Shown in pieces: positions 24,065 through 32,876 of a DNA stretch of 56,524 nucleotides; position 1 is the stretch's first letter, and each line of letters begins with the position of its first letter. The notes beneath the pieces are model-generated. The model searched no databases. It worked only from the letters and a program-made list of their open reading frames with translations, and was not told where the DNA came from. The stretch comes from an uncultured Eubacteriales bacterium. Its GTDB lineage: Bacteria > Bacillota > Clostridia > Oscillospirales > Acutalibacteraceae. The stretch covers positions 1-56,524 of the forward strand of contig ONLA01000007.1 in NCBI GenBank assembly GCA_900318495.1, read 5' to 3'. The position numbers were made by a program, and so were the translations under genes.

Positions 24065-24888
24065 GTACAGTTTGCCGCAAGGCGCGAAATGCCGACTTGC
24101 CAAGCCTGAAAACGCTGTGGTCTGATGTTTTTGGCGAATCGGCTGAGGCGGTGGATTTATTCTTTAAAAGAAACTTATCTTGCCTTCATTCATATATTGC
24201 CGGGTATAACGGTCAGCCTGTTGCCGCCGTGCATCTGATTGACGGCACGGTGAACGGCAAAAAGGCGCATTACCTGTGCGGAGCGGCTACCAAGCCGGAA
24301 TGGCGGCGGCGCGGCATAATGTCGCGGCTGATTGAATACGCGCTTGACGACGCGAAAAGCAGGGGCGATGTTTATTCGCTGCTTTACCCCGCGAACGAGG
24401 AGCTGTACGGCTTTTATTCCAAGCTCGGTTACGAACCGCGCTGTAAGGCTGCGGCGAGGTGTTTTTCAAGAAAAGAGCTTGAAGCCTGTGATTTTTCCGG
24501 CGTAATCAGTGAGGAAAAGCCTGATTTTGAAGCGCTTCAAGGTCAGTGCTATAAAAATAATTTTCTTTTGCAGAATAATGACTTTACGGCTTTCGCAATC
24601 GAATACTATAAGCTCTATGGCACAGGGGTTGTTTTTTCGCGGAACTGCCTTGCGTTTTATGAGGAGAGCCTTGGAACCGCTCAGGTGTTCTATTGCGTTT
24701 ATAATGATATTAAAGAATTAAAAGCATTACTTCTAAAGGAATCCGGCGCGGAAGAATTTGTCTTTCACAGCAAACCCGGCGCACCCGGATTTAACGGCGG
24801 AATAAGCGAAAACGCCGGTATGGCAAGGCTGCTCAGTGACGGCGAAGCCCTGCCGGGCAATATATATATTGGAATAACTCTTAGTTAA
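24061..24888 (+). CDS. GNAT family N-acetyltransferase
   Basis: A 275-residue acetyl-CoA-dependent acyltransferase of the Eis-like size class. The acetyl-CoA loop is clear at YLCGAATKPEWRRRGIMSRL (R/Q-x-x-G-x-G/A pattern), followed by SLLYPANEELYGFYSKLGYE, the usual beta-5/alpha-4 region. The C-terminal third shows no recognisable domain. ATG 24061 overlaps the previous stop (ATGA). The acceptor is unknown. Two adjacent GNAT-fold genes of different subfamilies may act on related targets, but this is only inference from position. Confidence 0.85.
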   Translation: MSTVCRKARNADLPSLKTLWSDVFGESAEAVDLFFKRNLSCLHSYIAGYNGQPVAAVHLIDGTVNGKKAHYLCGAATKPEWRRRGIMSRLIEYALDDAKSRGDVYSLLYPANEELYGFYSKLGYEPRCKAAARCFSRKELEACDFSGVISEEKPDFEALQGQCYKNNFLLQNNDFTAFAIEYYKLYGTGVVFSRNCLAFYEESLGTAQVFYCVYNDIKELKALLLKESGAEEFVFHSKPGAPGFNGGISENAGMARLLSDGEALPGNIYIGITLS

Positions 24889-24898
24889 GGAGGACGTT

Positions 24899-25438
24899 AT
24901 GTTTTACCTGTTTTTAGCAGACGGATTTGAAGAAACCGAGGCGCTTGCCGCTCTGGATGTTATGCGCCGCGCGAAAATGGACGTGCTGACCGTAGGCGTT
25001 ACCGGGGAATATGTTACCGGCTCGCACAAGGTTACGGTTAAAGCCGACACGACAATTGACAAAATTACAGCGGAGAACGCCGGGGGCGTTGTGCTTCCGG
25101 GAGGAATGCCCGGAACGCTCAACCTTGAAAAGTCGCCCGTGGTGCTCGAATGTGTAAAATACTGCAACGACAACAAAAAGCCCGTGTGCGCAATCTGTGC
25201 CGCGCCTTCAATTTTAGGTCATATGGGAATCCTTGACGGCAAAAACGCCACCTGCTTCCCCGGCTTTGAATCAGAGCTGAAGGGCGCCGATTGCACCGGA
25301 GCTCACGTTGAAACCGACGGCAACGTTGTTACCGCCAAGGGCGCGGGCTGCGCGGTTGAGTTCGGTCACGCGATTGTCAGTCTTGCCGTTTCAAAAGCTG
25401 ACGCCGACAAGGTAATCAGTGATATGCAATGTCTTTGA
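24899..25438 (+). CDS. DJ-1/PfpI family protein
   Basis: A 179-residue member of the DJ-1/ThiJ/PfpI superfamily, which contains glyoxalases/deglycases, chaperones and proteases. The N-terminus YLFLADGFEETEALAALDVM has the conserved Glu of the family, and the nucleophile Cys sits in VCAICAAPSILG. Length and pattern match the YajL/DJ-1 branch rather than the PfpI proteases. A perfect AAGGAGG precedes ATG 24899. The end overlaps the next gene by 10 bases. The exact activity is unclear; protection of proteins or metabolites from carbonyl damage is the common suggestion for the branch. Confidence 0.9.
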   Translation: MFYLFLADGFEETEALAALDVMRRAKMDVLTVGVTGEYVTGSHKVTVKADTTIDKITAENAGGVVLPGGMPGTLNLEKSPVVLECVKYCNDNKKPVCAICAAPSILGHMGILDGKNATCFPGFESELKGADCTGAHVETDGNVVTAKGAGCAVEFGHAIVSLAVSKADADKVISDMQCL

Positions 25439-26016
25439 TTAACGTCAGGGAGAAAAAGCAGGCGCTGCGCGCGCGTTACAAAAAGCTGAGGCAAGCCTGT
25501 CCGCCCGAGGTTAAGCGGCGGCTTGACGAAAAGCTTACGGAAAGCTTCCTGTCGCTTGACGAATACAAAAGCTGCGAAGCGCTGTTCACCTTTGTTTCGT
25601 CGCCGATTGAATGCGACACACGGCAAATAATAGAGCGCGCTCTTGCCGGCGGAAAGAAAGTGGCTGTTCCGAAATGCGTAAGCCGTTCCGGAGATATGAG
25701 GTTTTATTACATAACCTCGCCCGGCGAGCTTTCCGCGGGAATGTACGGAATTCCCGAGCCGGACGAGAAGCGCTGTAAACCGGCGGACAGTTACGAAAAC
25801 GCGCTTTGCATAGTTCCCGGGCTGTGCTTTGATTACCGCCATTACCGCGTAGGCTTCGGAAAGGGCTACTATGACAGGTTTCTGGAACAGTTCAGCGGTA
25901 TAAGCGCCGGAATTTGCTACTCCAGGTACATTGAAAGCGAAATCCCGAGGGGAGCTTTTGACAGGAATACCGATATTCTCGTTACGGAGAAATTCATTGA
26001 CCGCTTAGAGCGGTAA
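25429..26016 (+). CDS. 5-formyltetrahydrofolate cyclo-ligase
   Basis: Converts 5-formyl-THF to 5,10-methenyl-THF with ATP, returning stored folate to the active pool used by GlyA and ThyX. The 195-residue protein opens with VREKKQALRARYKKLR and has the family C-terminal ATP/folate block VPGLCFDYRHYRVGFGKGYYDRF, with its Gly-rich GFGKGYYDR. ATG 25429 lies inside the end of the DJ-1 gene (10-base overlap). The symbol varies between organisms (fthC, fau, ygfA), so none is given. Confidence 0.93.
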   Translation: MSLINVREKKQALRARYKKLRQACPPEVKRRLDEKLTESFLSLDEYKSCEALFTFVSSPIECDTRQIIERALAGGKKVAVPKCVSRSGDMRFYYITSPGELSAGMYGIPEPDEKRCKPADSYENALCIVPGLCFDYRHYRVGFGKGYYDRFLEQFSGISAGICYSRYIESEIPRGAFDRNTDILVTEKFIDRLER

Positions 26017-26027
26017 GGATGGTGTAT

Positions 26028-27353
26028 ATGAGCAACGATATTAACAGCTCAAACCTTGATGAGCAGAGACGCCGAAAGGCGGAAAACTTTAAGCTTAACA
26101 TCCGTGAGGATGACAATGCGGATTATTCGCAGGCTGAACAGGCTGAGGAAATCAATTCCTACAGCGGTCAGGATGTTAAGGAGCAGATTGCCAAGGAAAG
26201 CAAGCGCTCGTTAAAAAAGAAGAAAAGGGCAGAAAAAAAGGAGCTTAAAAAACGCAACAGGCACAACAGAAGACTTTTTCGCTGGATGTGGATAATTTCG
26301 GTTCTTGTTGTCGGTTCCGCGGTGGGCGTTTTTGTGGTTACCGGTCTTAACGACCTGCTTGCCATTAACCGTACCGATTCGGCTGTTGTCAGCGTAAAAA
26401 TTCCAAAAAATCCGTCGCTCGATACCGTGACAAGCGCACTTGCGAAGAGCGGCGTAATCAAGGAGCCTTCGTACTTCAAGATGTACGCGTCGCTAACAAA
26501 ATCCGGCGACGACTTTTCGCAGGGAACCTATGAGCTTCGCAAAAATATGGATTATCAGGCGATAATAACCAACCTTGAGGGTAACTCCAACCGTACCGAC
26601 AGCGTTGAGGTTACAATCATCGAAGGTCAAAGCGTGGTCGAAATTGCCGACACCCTTGAAAAGAAGGGTGCGCTCGGCGACAAGGACAAGTTCCTTGAGC
26701 TTTGCAACTCCGACAAGTTTGACGAGGACTTCGACTTTATCAAGGAGCAAAAGAACAAAACTAAGCGTTATTACAGGCTCGAGGGTTACCTTTACCCTGA
26801 CAAATACGAGTTTTATGTTAACGACGACCCGACAAATATCATCTATAAATTCCTGAATAACTACGAAACCCGTCTGCACTCAAAGCAAGCGTATGACGGT
26901 TATGACAAGCTTTACACCATCAAGAAAATGATGGCGGAAACAAAAACAAGTCTCAGCCTTGATGAAATTATGACCATTGCTTCGATTGTTCAGGCGGAGG
27001 CGGCTAACGTTGAGGATATGTACTATGTTTCCTCAATCCTGCACAACCGTCTTGAAGCCGGCTCGAGCATGGGCGTTGAGCACCTGGGACTTGACTCGAC
27101 CAAGTATTATCCGTACAGAAGCGCGGACAAGGTTCCGGCAAGCGCGGGCAAAAACTATAAGAGCCGTTACGACACTTACACAATTGAAGGTCTGCCTTAC
27201 GGACCTATATGCAACCCGGGTATGGACGCAATCAAGGCGGCGCTTTGTCCGAACGACACAAGCTACTACTACTTCTGCCACGACAAGAGCGGAAACCCGT
27301 ATTATGCTTCTACAATTTATGAGCACGAATCAAATTTGGAGAGAATCTCATGA
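26028..27353 (+). CDS. mltG: Endolytic transglycosylase MltG
   Basis: Membrane-bound lytic transglycosylase that cuts nascent glycan strands and so sets their length. The 441-residue protein has a long charged cytoplasmic N-terminus (about 1-85, Lys/Arg/Glu-rich, coiled-coil-like) and one transmembrane helix (WMWIISVLVVGSAVGVFVVT). The extracellular YceG fold has a LysM-like subdomain (TDSVEVTIIEGQSVVEIADT) and catalytic Glu324 in ASIVQAEAANVEDM. The conserved end GLPYGPICNPGMDAIKAAL is complete. ATG 26028 has AAGGATGG 9 bases upstream; ATG 26019 is part of that site. The stop overlaps the U32 peptidase start by 4 bases. Confidence 0.95.
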   Translation: MSNDINSSNLDEQRRRKAENFKLNIREDDNADYSQAEQAEEINSYSGQDVKEQIAKESKRSLKKKKRAEKKELKKRNRHNRRLFRWMWIISVLVVGSAVGVFVVTGLNDLLAINRTDSAVVSVKIPKNPSLDTVTSALAKSGVIKEPSYFKMYASLTKSGDDFSQGTYELRKNMDYQAIITNLEGNSNRTDSVEVTIIEGQSVVEIADTLEKKGALGDKDKFLELCNSDKFDEDFDFIKEQKNKTKRYYRLEGYLYPDKYEFYVNDDPTNIIYKFLNNYETRLHSKQAYDGYDKLYTIKKMMAETKTSLSLDEIMTIASIVQAEAANVEDMYYVSSILHNRLEAGSSMGVEHLGLDSTKYYPYRSADKVPASAGKNYKSRYDTYTIEGLPYGPICNPGMDAIKAALCPNDTSYYYFCHDKSGNPYYASTIYEHESNLERIS

Positions 27354-28567
27354 TAAAACCCGAAATACTTTCGCCTGCCGGCGATATGGAATGTCTTGAA
27401 TCCGCGCTGAAATTCGGCGCGGACGCGGTTTACCTTGCCGGCAAGCTTTTCGGTATGCGTTCATCACCGAAAAATTTTGATAAAACCGATTTAAAAAAAG
27501 CGTGTGAGCTTGCACATTCAACGGGCAGGAAAATCCATATGACCTGCAACATTCTTCCTCACAACAGTGAGCTCGCGGCGCTGCCGGATTTTCTGAGCTA
27601 CGCCCAGGAATGCGGAGTTGACGCGCTGATTATCGCCGACCTCGGAATATTTGAAGCGGCAAAAAAATACGCCCCGAAGGTCGCGCGGCACATATCGACC
27701 CAGGCGGGCGTAACAAATTACGCCGCCGCCAACGTGCTTTACAATATGGGCGCGTCAAGGGTTGTGCTCGCGCGTGAAATCCCGCTGAGCGAAATTGCCG
27801 AAATGCGCGCGAAAATCCCAAAGGAGCTTGAAATCGAGTGCTTTGTGCACGGCGCGATGTGCGTATCTTTTTCGGGCAGGTGTCTTATTTCAAGCTATAT
27901 GACCGGACGCGACGCCAACCACGGCGACTGCGCCCAGCCCTGCCGCTGGAAGTACCATCTTTTTGAGGAAAACCGCCCGGGGCAGTATTTTCCGGTTGAG
28001 GAGGAAAACGGCGGCACTTACCTTTATAATTCGCGCGATTTGTGTATGATTGAGCACATTCCGGAAATGGTAAAGGCGGGAATATCGAGCTTTAAAATCG
28101 AGGGCAGGGCAAAGTCGGCTTATTACACCGCCGTAACAACCAACGCATACCGCCACGCGGTTGACGATTACGCCGCGGAGGGCGAAAGCTTTGTTTTGAA
28201 GCCGTGGATTAAAGAGGAGCTTGATAAAATAAGCCACCGTGAATACAACACCGGCTTTTACTTTGGAACCGAGCCGGGGCAGAACACGTCGGACGGCGGA
28301 TATATCCGTCATTACGACGCCGTAGCGGTGTGCGTAAAAAGTGTTGACGAACACACCTCGGTTATTTCACAGCGCAACAAGTTTTTGGTTGGCGACACAC
28401 TCGACGTGCTTCCGCCGAGCGGTATACCGTTCAACACAGTGTGCCAAAGGCTGGTGAACGCCGACGGCGAGGACGTTGACAGCGCGCCGCACCCGACCGA
28501 AATTTTGACAATGACCACCGATTTGCCGGTGCCCGAAGCCTCGGTAATCCGCAAACGGAAAATATAA
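27350..28567 (+). CDS. Peptidase U32 family protein (TrhP-like tRNA hydroxylation factor)
   Basis: A 405-residue U32 protein. The TIM-barrel half opens EILSPAGDMECLESALKFGADAVYL. The signature region includes ECFVHGAMCVSFSGRCLISSY and DANHGDCAQPCRWKY, whose cysteines match those that bind an Fe-S cluster in this family. The related TrhP proteins use prephenate to hydroxylate U34 of certain tRNAs; older annotation calls them collagenase-like peptidases. The partial length (one barrel plus the short C-terminal domain) is typical for Firmicutes. Position directly after mltG is a common Firmicute arrangement. Confidence 0.9.
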   Translation: MIKPEILSPAGDMECLESALKFGADAVYLAGKLFGMRSSPKNFDKTDLKKACELAHSTGRKIHMTCNILPHNSELAALPDFLSYAQECGVDALIIADLGIFEAAKKYAPKVARHISTQAGVTNYAAANVLYNMGASRVVLAREIPLSEIAEMRAKIPKELEIECFVHGAMCVSFSGRCLISSYMTGRDANHGDCAQPCRWKYHLFEENRPGQYFPVEEENGGTYLYNSRDLCMIEHIPEMVKAGISSFKIEGRAKSAYYTAVTTNAYRHAVDDYAAEGESFVLKPWIKEELDKISHREYNTGFYFGTEPGQNTSDGGYIRHYDAVAVCVKSVDEHTSVISQRNKFLVGDTLDVLPPSGIPFNTVCQRLVNADGEDVDSAPHPTEILTMTTDLPVPEASVIRKRKI

Positions 28568-28611
28568 AACACATCACATTATAAAACACATCACATAAAG
28601 GAGTAATCACA

Positions 28612-31251
28612 ATGCAATGGACCGGTCTGAATGAGCTTAGGGAAAAATTCCTTTCTTTCTTTGAATCAAAGGGATGTCTCAGGCTTCCGAGCTTTTCTCT
28701 TGTTCCCAAGGACGACAACAGCCTTCTGCTGATTAACAGCGGTATGGCTCCTATGAAAAAATACTTTACCGGCGAGGTAACACCTCCGCGCAAGCGCGTT
28801 ACCACCTGTCAAAAATGTATCCGCACGCCGGACATCGAGCGCGTCGGAATTACCGCGCGTCACGGCACGTTTTTTGAAATGCTCGGCAACTTTTCGTTCG
28901 GCGACTATTTCAAGCGCGAGGCAACAGCGTGGGCGTGGGAGTTTTTTACAAAAGTGCTCGAAATGCCCGAGGACAAGCTGTATGTTTCCATTTATCAGGA
29001 CGACGACGAGGCTTTTGAAATCTGGACAAAGGAAGTCGGCGTTGACCCGTCGCATATGGTTCGTCTGGGCAAGGAGGACAACTTCTGGGAACACGGTTCA
29101 GGCCCCTGCGGTCCGTGCTCTGAAATTTACTTTGACCGCGGTCCCGAAAAAGGCTGCGGCAAGCCCGATTGCCACGTGGGCTGTGAATGTGACCGCTTTG
29201 TTGAGGTATGGAACCTTGTGTTTACACAGTTTGAAAACGACGGCAAGGGCAATTACACTCCGCTTGACCACCCCAACATTGACACCGGAATGGGACTCGA
29301 GCGCCTTGCGTGTGTAATTCAGGGCGTTGACAACCTGTTTTTGGTTGACACCGTTCAAAACATAATGAAGCATATTTCGGAAATCACCGGCGTAGAATAC
29401 GGTAAGGACGAAAAAAGCGACGTTTCGCTGCGCGTTATCACCGACCACATCCGCAGCACCACCTTTATGATAGGCGACGGCGTAATGCCGTCTAACGAAG
29501 GCAAGGGCTATGTGCTTCGCAGGCTCCTCAGACGCGCGGCGCGCCACGGCAGACTGCTCGGCTACAACGAGCCGTTCCTTTACAAGGTGTGCGACACGGT
29601 AATCAGGGAAAACCTCACGGCTTATCCCGAGCTTAAAGAAAAACAGGAGTTTATCACCAAGGTGATCCGCGTTGAGGAGGAAAGCTTCGCGAAAACAATC
29701 GACCAGGGCTTTAAGATGCTCGAAAGCTTAATTGACCAAAAGTCAATGAAAATGATTTCCGGCGAGGACGCGTTTAAGCTTAACGATACCTACGGCTTCC
29801 CGATTGACCTCACACGTGAAATTCTCGGCGAAAGGGGAATCGGGGTTGACGTTGACCGCTTTCACGAGCTGATGAAGGAGCAGAAAAAGCGTTCGCGCAG
29901 CGCGAGAAAGAACGCCGGAGCCGACGCGTGGATAAGCGAAAGCACCGACCTTTCCGGCGTTGCCGCAACTGAATTTAAGGGCTACAACGAATACGAAACC
30001 GATTCAAGGGTTCTTGCGATAATCAGGGACGGCGAAACCGTTGAAACCGCCGGCGAGGGCGAAAGCGTAATCCTTGTGCTCGACCAAACTCCGTTTTATG
30101 CCGAAAGCGGCGGACAGGCAGGCGACGCCGGAGTTATCACCGCCGACGCTTTTAAGGCGGAGGTTGACAACACAACAAAGGATCCGTCCGGCAAGATTTT
30201 CCTGCACGCGGTTACTGTTGCCGAAGGCGGAATTACGGTTGGTTCGCAGGTTCACGCCGCAATTGACGTTGAACGCAGATACAGCACAATGCGCAACCAC
30301 ACCTCCGCCCACCTTTTGCAGAGCGCGCTCCGCGAGGTTCTCGGAAACCACGTTCAGCAGGCTGGCCAGCTTGTTAACGAGGATTATGTGCGTTTTGACT
30401 TTACCCACTTTGAGGCGCTGACAGCCGACGAGCTTACAAAAGTTGAAAATTTGGTCAATGAAAAAATCTTTGAGGCAATCGAGGTTCAAACCCGTGAAAT
30501 GCCCATTGATGAAGCCAAAAAGCTGGGCGCGATGGCGCTGTTCGGTGAAAAATACGGCGACATTGTCCGCGTTGTAAGCGCCGGAGACTTCTCGATTGAA
30601 TTCTGCGGCGGCACACACGTTGACAACACCTCAAAAATAGGATTGTTCAAAATCCGCCAGGAGGGTTCGGTTGCCGCGGGCGTAAGAAGAATAGAGGCAA
30701 TCACCGGCAAAAACGTGCTTAATTACATCAACAGAGCGCAAACAATAATTATGCAGACCGCGCAGGCGCTTAAAATTACAAACCCGAAGGCTGTAATCGA
30801 GGCGGCTGTTAAGGCTGAAATGATGATTAAGGCACAGCAAAAGGAAATTGCCGAGCTGAATTCAAAGCTTGCCGGCTCAAAGCTTGACGAGTTTATTCAG
30901 AACGCGGTTGACGTTAATGGACTTAAGGTTGTTACCGGCAGCGTAAAAGGAGCCGGAGCCGATGTGCTTCGCGATATTTGCGAAAAGGCAAAGTCAAAGG
31001 TTCCCAACGCGGTAGTGGTTATGGCTGCCGCCAACGACGGCAAGGTGACCTTTGCGGCGGCTTGCGGCAAGGACGCGCTCGCGCTGAAGGCTAACGCCGG
31101 CAGGATTGTAAAGGCTGTTGCTCAGGCGGCAGGCGGCAACGGCGGCGGCAAGCCCGACATGGCGATGGCAGGCGCAAAGGACGAAAGCAAAATTGACTTT
31201 GCTCTTTCACAGGCGGCTCAGGTTGTTGAAGAAATGACAAAAGCGCAATAA
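28612..31251 (+). CDS. alaS: Alanyl-tRNA synthetase
   Basis: Class II synthetase charging tRNA-Ala. The 879-residue length is standard. Motif 1/2 regions are visible (FFESKGCLRLPSFSLVP, GTFFEMLGNFSFGDYF), as is motif 3 (DTGMGLERLACV). The editing domain carries its zinc-binding residues (HTSAHLLQSAL ... CGGTHVDNT), and the C-terminal oligomerisation (C-Ala) domain ends GGGKPDMAMAGAKD. AAAGGAG precedes ATG 28612. The 44-base gap to the upstream gene holds a duplicated ATAAAACACATCACAT and leaves no room for a T-box, so expression is probably by read-through from the thyX operon. Confidence 0.98.
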   Translation: MQWTGLNELREKFLSFFESKGCLRLPSFSLVPKDDNSLLLINSGMAPMKKYFTGEVTPPRKRVTTCQKCIRTPDIERVGITARHGTFFEMLGNFSFGDYFKREATAWAWEFFTKVLEMPEDKLYVSIYQDDDEAFEIWTKEVGVDPSHMVRLGKEDNFWEHGSGPCGPCSEIYFDRGPEKGCGKPDCHVGCECDRFVEVWNLVFTQFENDGKGNYTPLDHPNIDTGMGLERLACVIQGVDNLFLVDTVQNIMKHISEITGVEYGKDEKSDVSLRVITDHIRSTTFMIGDGVMPSNEGKGYVLRRLLRRAARHGRLLGYNEPFLYKVCDTVIRENLTAYPELKEKQEFITKVIRVEEESFAKTIDQGFKMLESLIDQKSMKMISGEDAFKLNDTYGFPIDLTREILGERGIGVDVDRFHELMKEQKKRSRSARKNAGADAWISESTDLSGVAATEFKGYNEYETDSRVLAIIRDGETVETAGEGESVILVLDQTPFYAESGGQAGDAGVITADAFKAEVDNTTKDPSGKIFLHAVTVAEGGITVGSQVHAAIDVERRYSTMRNHTSAHLLQSALREVLGNHVQQAGQLVNEDYVRFDFTHFEALTADELTKVENLVNEKIFEAIEVQTREMPIDEAKKLGAMALFGEKYGDIVRVVSAGDFSIEFCGGTHVDNTSKIGLFKIRQEGSVAAGVRRIEAITGKNVLNYINRAQTIIMQTAQALKITNPKAVIEAAVKAEMMIKAQQKEIAELNSKLAGSKLDEFIQNAVDVNGLKVVTGSVKGAGADVLRDICEKAKSKVPNAVVVMAAANDGKVTFAAACGKDALALKANAGRIVKAVAQAAGGNGGGKPDMAMAGAKDESKIDFALSQAAQVVEEMTKAQ

Positions 31252-31329
31252 AAAACATAATTGTAAAAATCAAACAAACTTGAATCTTTATAATTGTGTA
31301 AATCTACAGACAAAATTTTTTGAAAACTA

Positions 31330-31358
31330 TTGAAGTTTTTAAGCGTTTATTGTATAAT
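31330..31358 (+). promoter_or_regulatory. Sigma-A promoter of the Ser/Gly-rich surface protein gene
   Basis: TTGAAG (31330-31335) and TATAAT (31353-31358) are spaced by 17 bases, 68 bases before ATG 31426. A GAGATAGT direct repeat follows at about 31370. Confidence 0.7.
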
Positions 31359-31425
31359 AATTTTACTGAGATAGTGAGATAGTAGCTAAATCTCGGAAAA
31401 GATAATTTTTTTAGGAGGCATAAAA

Positions 31426-32562
31426 ATGTTCAAAAAATTTGCAAGCATTGCACTTGCGGCTTTGATGATTACCGGCACAGCCGCTGTTTCTGCAAGCGCT
31501 GCCGAAAACGAAGAGGCTGTTGCTGCTGCTGAGGACAGCAGTGCGGTTGCCGCAGCTGACGAAAGCGCTGTAGGCGCTGATGCCGAGTCGGACACAGGCG
31601 CTGACTCAAAGGTTTATTTTGAAGCGCCCAGCTTCTGGCAAAACTACAAGGACATCAGAATTTATCTTTACAATGCTGATACAGGCGATGTATCAATCCC
31701 CTGGAACTCAAAGAAGGGCTTAATGAAAGATGAAGGAAACGGAAAATGGTCATTTGATATTGCTGCCAAGGGTTATACCGTAAGCGGCGCGACATATGCT
31801 TGTATTTTCCTTACCAACACCGAAACACAGACCTGCGACGTATTTATCGGTGATGACTGTATCGGCGATACCGCTTACTGCACAGGTGAAAATAACAAGA
31901 TTGAAAACACAGTAGACTCCACCAAAAAGAGCTATGAGGTTAAGTGGAGAAACGCTGACCCCAACAAGTACGGCGTTCCGCTTGCTATTACATCAATCGG
32001 TAACATTGTTGGTTCAGCTCTCAGACCCGGTCAGACAAAGTATGATTTGTTTGCCGCTTTCTTAGACAAGAACGCAGGCGCACAGGGTATTGATAACGCT
32101 AAGCAGTACAAAAAGGATAAAACCGACCAGCAGATTATTGATGAAACCGCAGAGGCTCTCGGTCTTGGCATAGAAGACGTTAAGAAGGCTATCAAAGAAA
32201 AAGGCAGATCTGACCTTAAGTGGGACGAAAGCAAGTCTTCACTTTCCGGAGGCTCATCAGGCGGCGGTTCAGGTTCAGATTCTGATTCCGGCTCAGGCTC
32301 AAGCTCAAACGGCGGTTCAAGCTCATCAAGCAAAAGCTCAAGCACAACAGGCGGCTCAAGCACAACAGGCGGCTCAAGCTCATCAGGCGGTTCAAGCTCA
32401 TCGGGCGGCTCAAGCTCATCGGGCGGTTCAGGCTCAAGCGGTTCAGGTTCAACCGGTTCCGTAACCTCCGGTCAGGAAACAACAATCTTCTTTGTATTCG
32501 GCGGTGTAATGCTCGCGGCTGCAGGCGTAATTTTCCTTGCAAGAAAGAGAAGAGAATTCTAA
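31426..32562 (+). CDS. Secreted Ser/Gly-rich surface protein with C-terminal membrane anchor
   Basis: A 378-residue exported protein. It has a signal peptide (to about residue 25, ASAAE) and an acidic Ala/Glu linker. A beta domain (about 62-165; VYFEAPSFWQNYKDIRIYLY, then GNGKWSFDI) resembles starch-binding or Ig-like modules. A short helical stretch follows, and a long Ser/Gly/Thr linker (about 270-345) leads to a terminal helix FFVFGGVMLAAAGVIFLA with a Lys/Arg tail. The end looks like a sortase sorting signal, but no LPxTG is visible (GSVTSGQET instead), so it may simply be membrane-held. AGGAGG precedes ATG 31426. It may present an alpha-glucan-binding domain on the cell surface, but that is inferred only from fold resemblance and the starch genes nearby. 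Confidence 0.7.
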   Translation: MFKKFASIALAALMITGTAAVSASAAENEEAVAAAEDSSAVAAADESAVGADAESDTGADSKVYFEAPSFWQNYKDIRIYLYNADTGDVSIPWNSKKGLMKDEGNGKWSFDIAAKGYTVSGATYACIFLTNTETQTCDVFIGDDCIGDTAYCTGENNKIENTVDSTKKSYEVKWRNADPNKYGVPLAITSIGNIVGSALRPGQTKYDLFAAFLDKNAGAQGIDNAKQYKKDKTDQQIIDETAEALGLGIEDVKKAIKEKGRSDLKWDESKSSLSGGSSGGGSGSDSDSGSGSSSNGGSSSSSKSSSTTGGSSTTGGSSSSGGSSSSGGSSSSGGSGSSGSGSTGSVTSGQETTIFFVFGGVMLAAAGVIFLARKRREF

Positions 32563-32578
32563 TTAAACACATTAATTC

Positions 32579-32607
32579 AGGGAGCGGTTTTCTGCTCCCT
32601 TTTTTTG
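32579..32607 (+). terminator. Terminator after the surface protein gene
   Basis: AGGGAGC pairs with GCTCCCT and is followed by seven T. Confidence 0.9.
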
Positions 32608-32635
32608 TTGGATTTTTTGGACTCTCTGGCAAAAA

Positions 32636-32660
32636 AAAACCGGTGTAACAGCCGGTTTTT
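32636..32660 (+). terminator. Second terminator in series
   Basis: AAACCGG-type arms (AACCGG / CCGGTTTTT) lie about 30 bases after the first terminator. The pair insulates the phage-like cassette from upstream transcription. Confidence 0.7.
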
Positions 32661-32740
32661 ATTTTGCAAACAGCCTATATTATCTTGCTTACAAAATATA
32701 TCAGATTGTTTAAAAACAGAATATTTTTAAAAATTCGGAG

Positions 32741-32771
32741 AAAAATTGCATATTCGTATGCAATTTTTTTC
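32741..32771 (+). terminator. Perfect 12-bp hairpin with TTCG loop upstream of the phage-like cassette
   Basis: AAAAATTGCATA pairs with TATGCAATTTTT around TTCG and is followed by T. It is either a third terminator or a leader hairpin. An imperfect long-range inverted repeat (32790-32800 with 32847-32857) lies between it and the small terminase ribosome binding site. Confidence 0.6.
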
Positions 32772-32876
32772 ATTTTTACGGGTATAAGTGAAGGGGTTTT
32801 TAAAAATTTCAAAGCTTAATTACAAAACTTAATTATAAAACAGTATAAAACCCTTTCAGTTGGAGGTGGATTTAAT

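Noticed and set aside
23177-24888. Adjacent DUF2156 and GNAT genes as a fragmented single gene
   Set aside because: Each has a complete N-terminus and its own family pattern, and the 4-base ATGA overlap is normal operon spacing.
28568-28611. Possible T-box leader of alaS
   Set aside because: Only 44 bases separate alaS from the preceding gene, far too short for a T-box; they contain a 16-base direct duplication.
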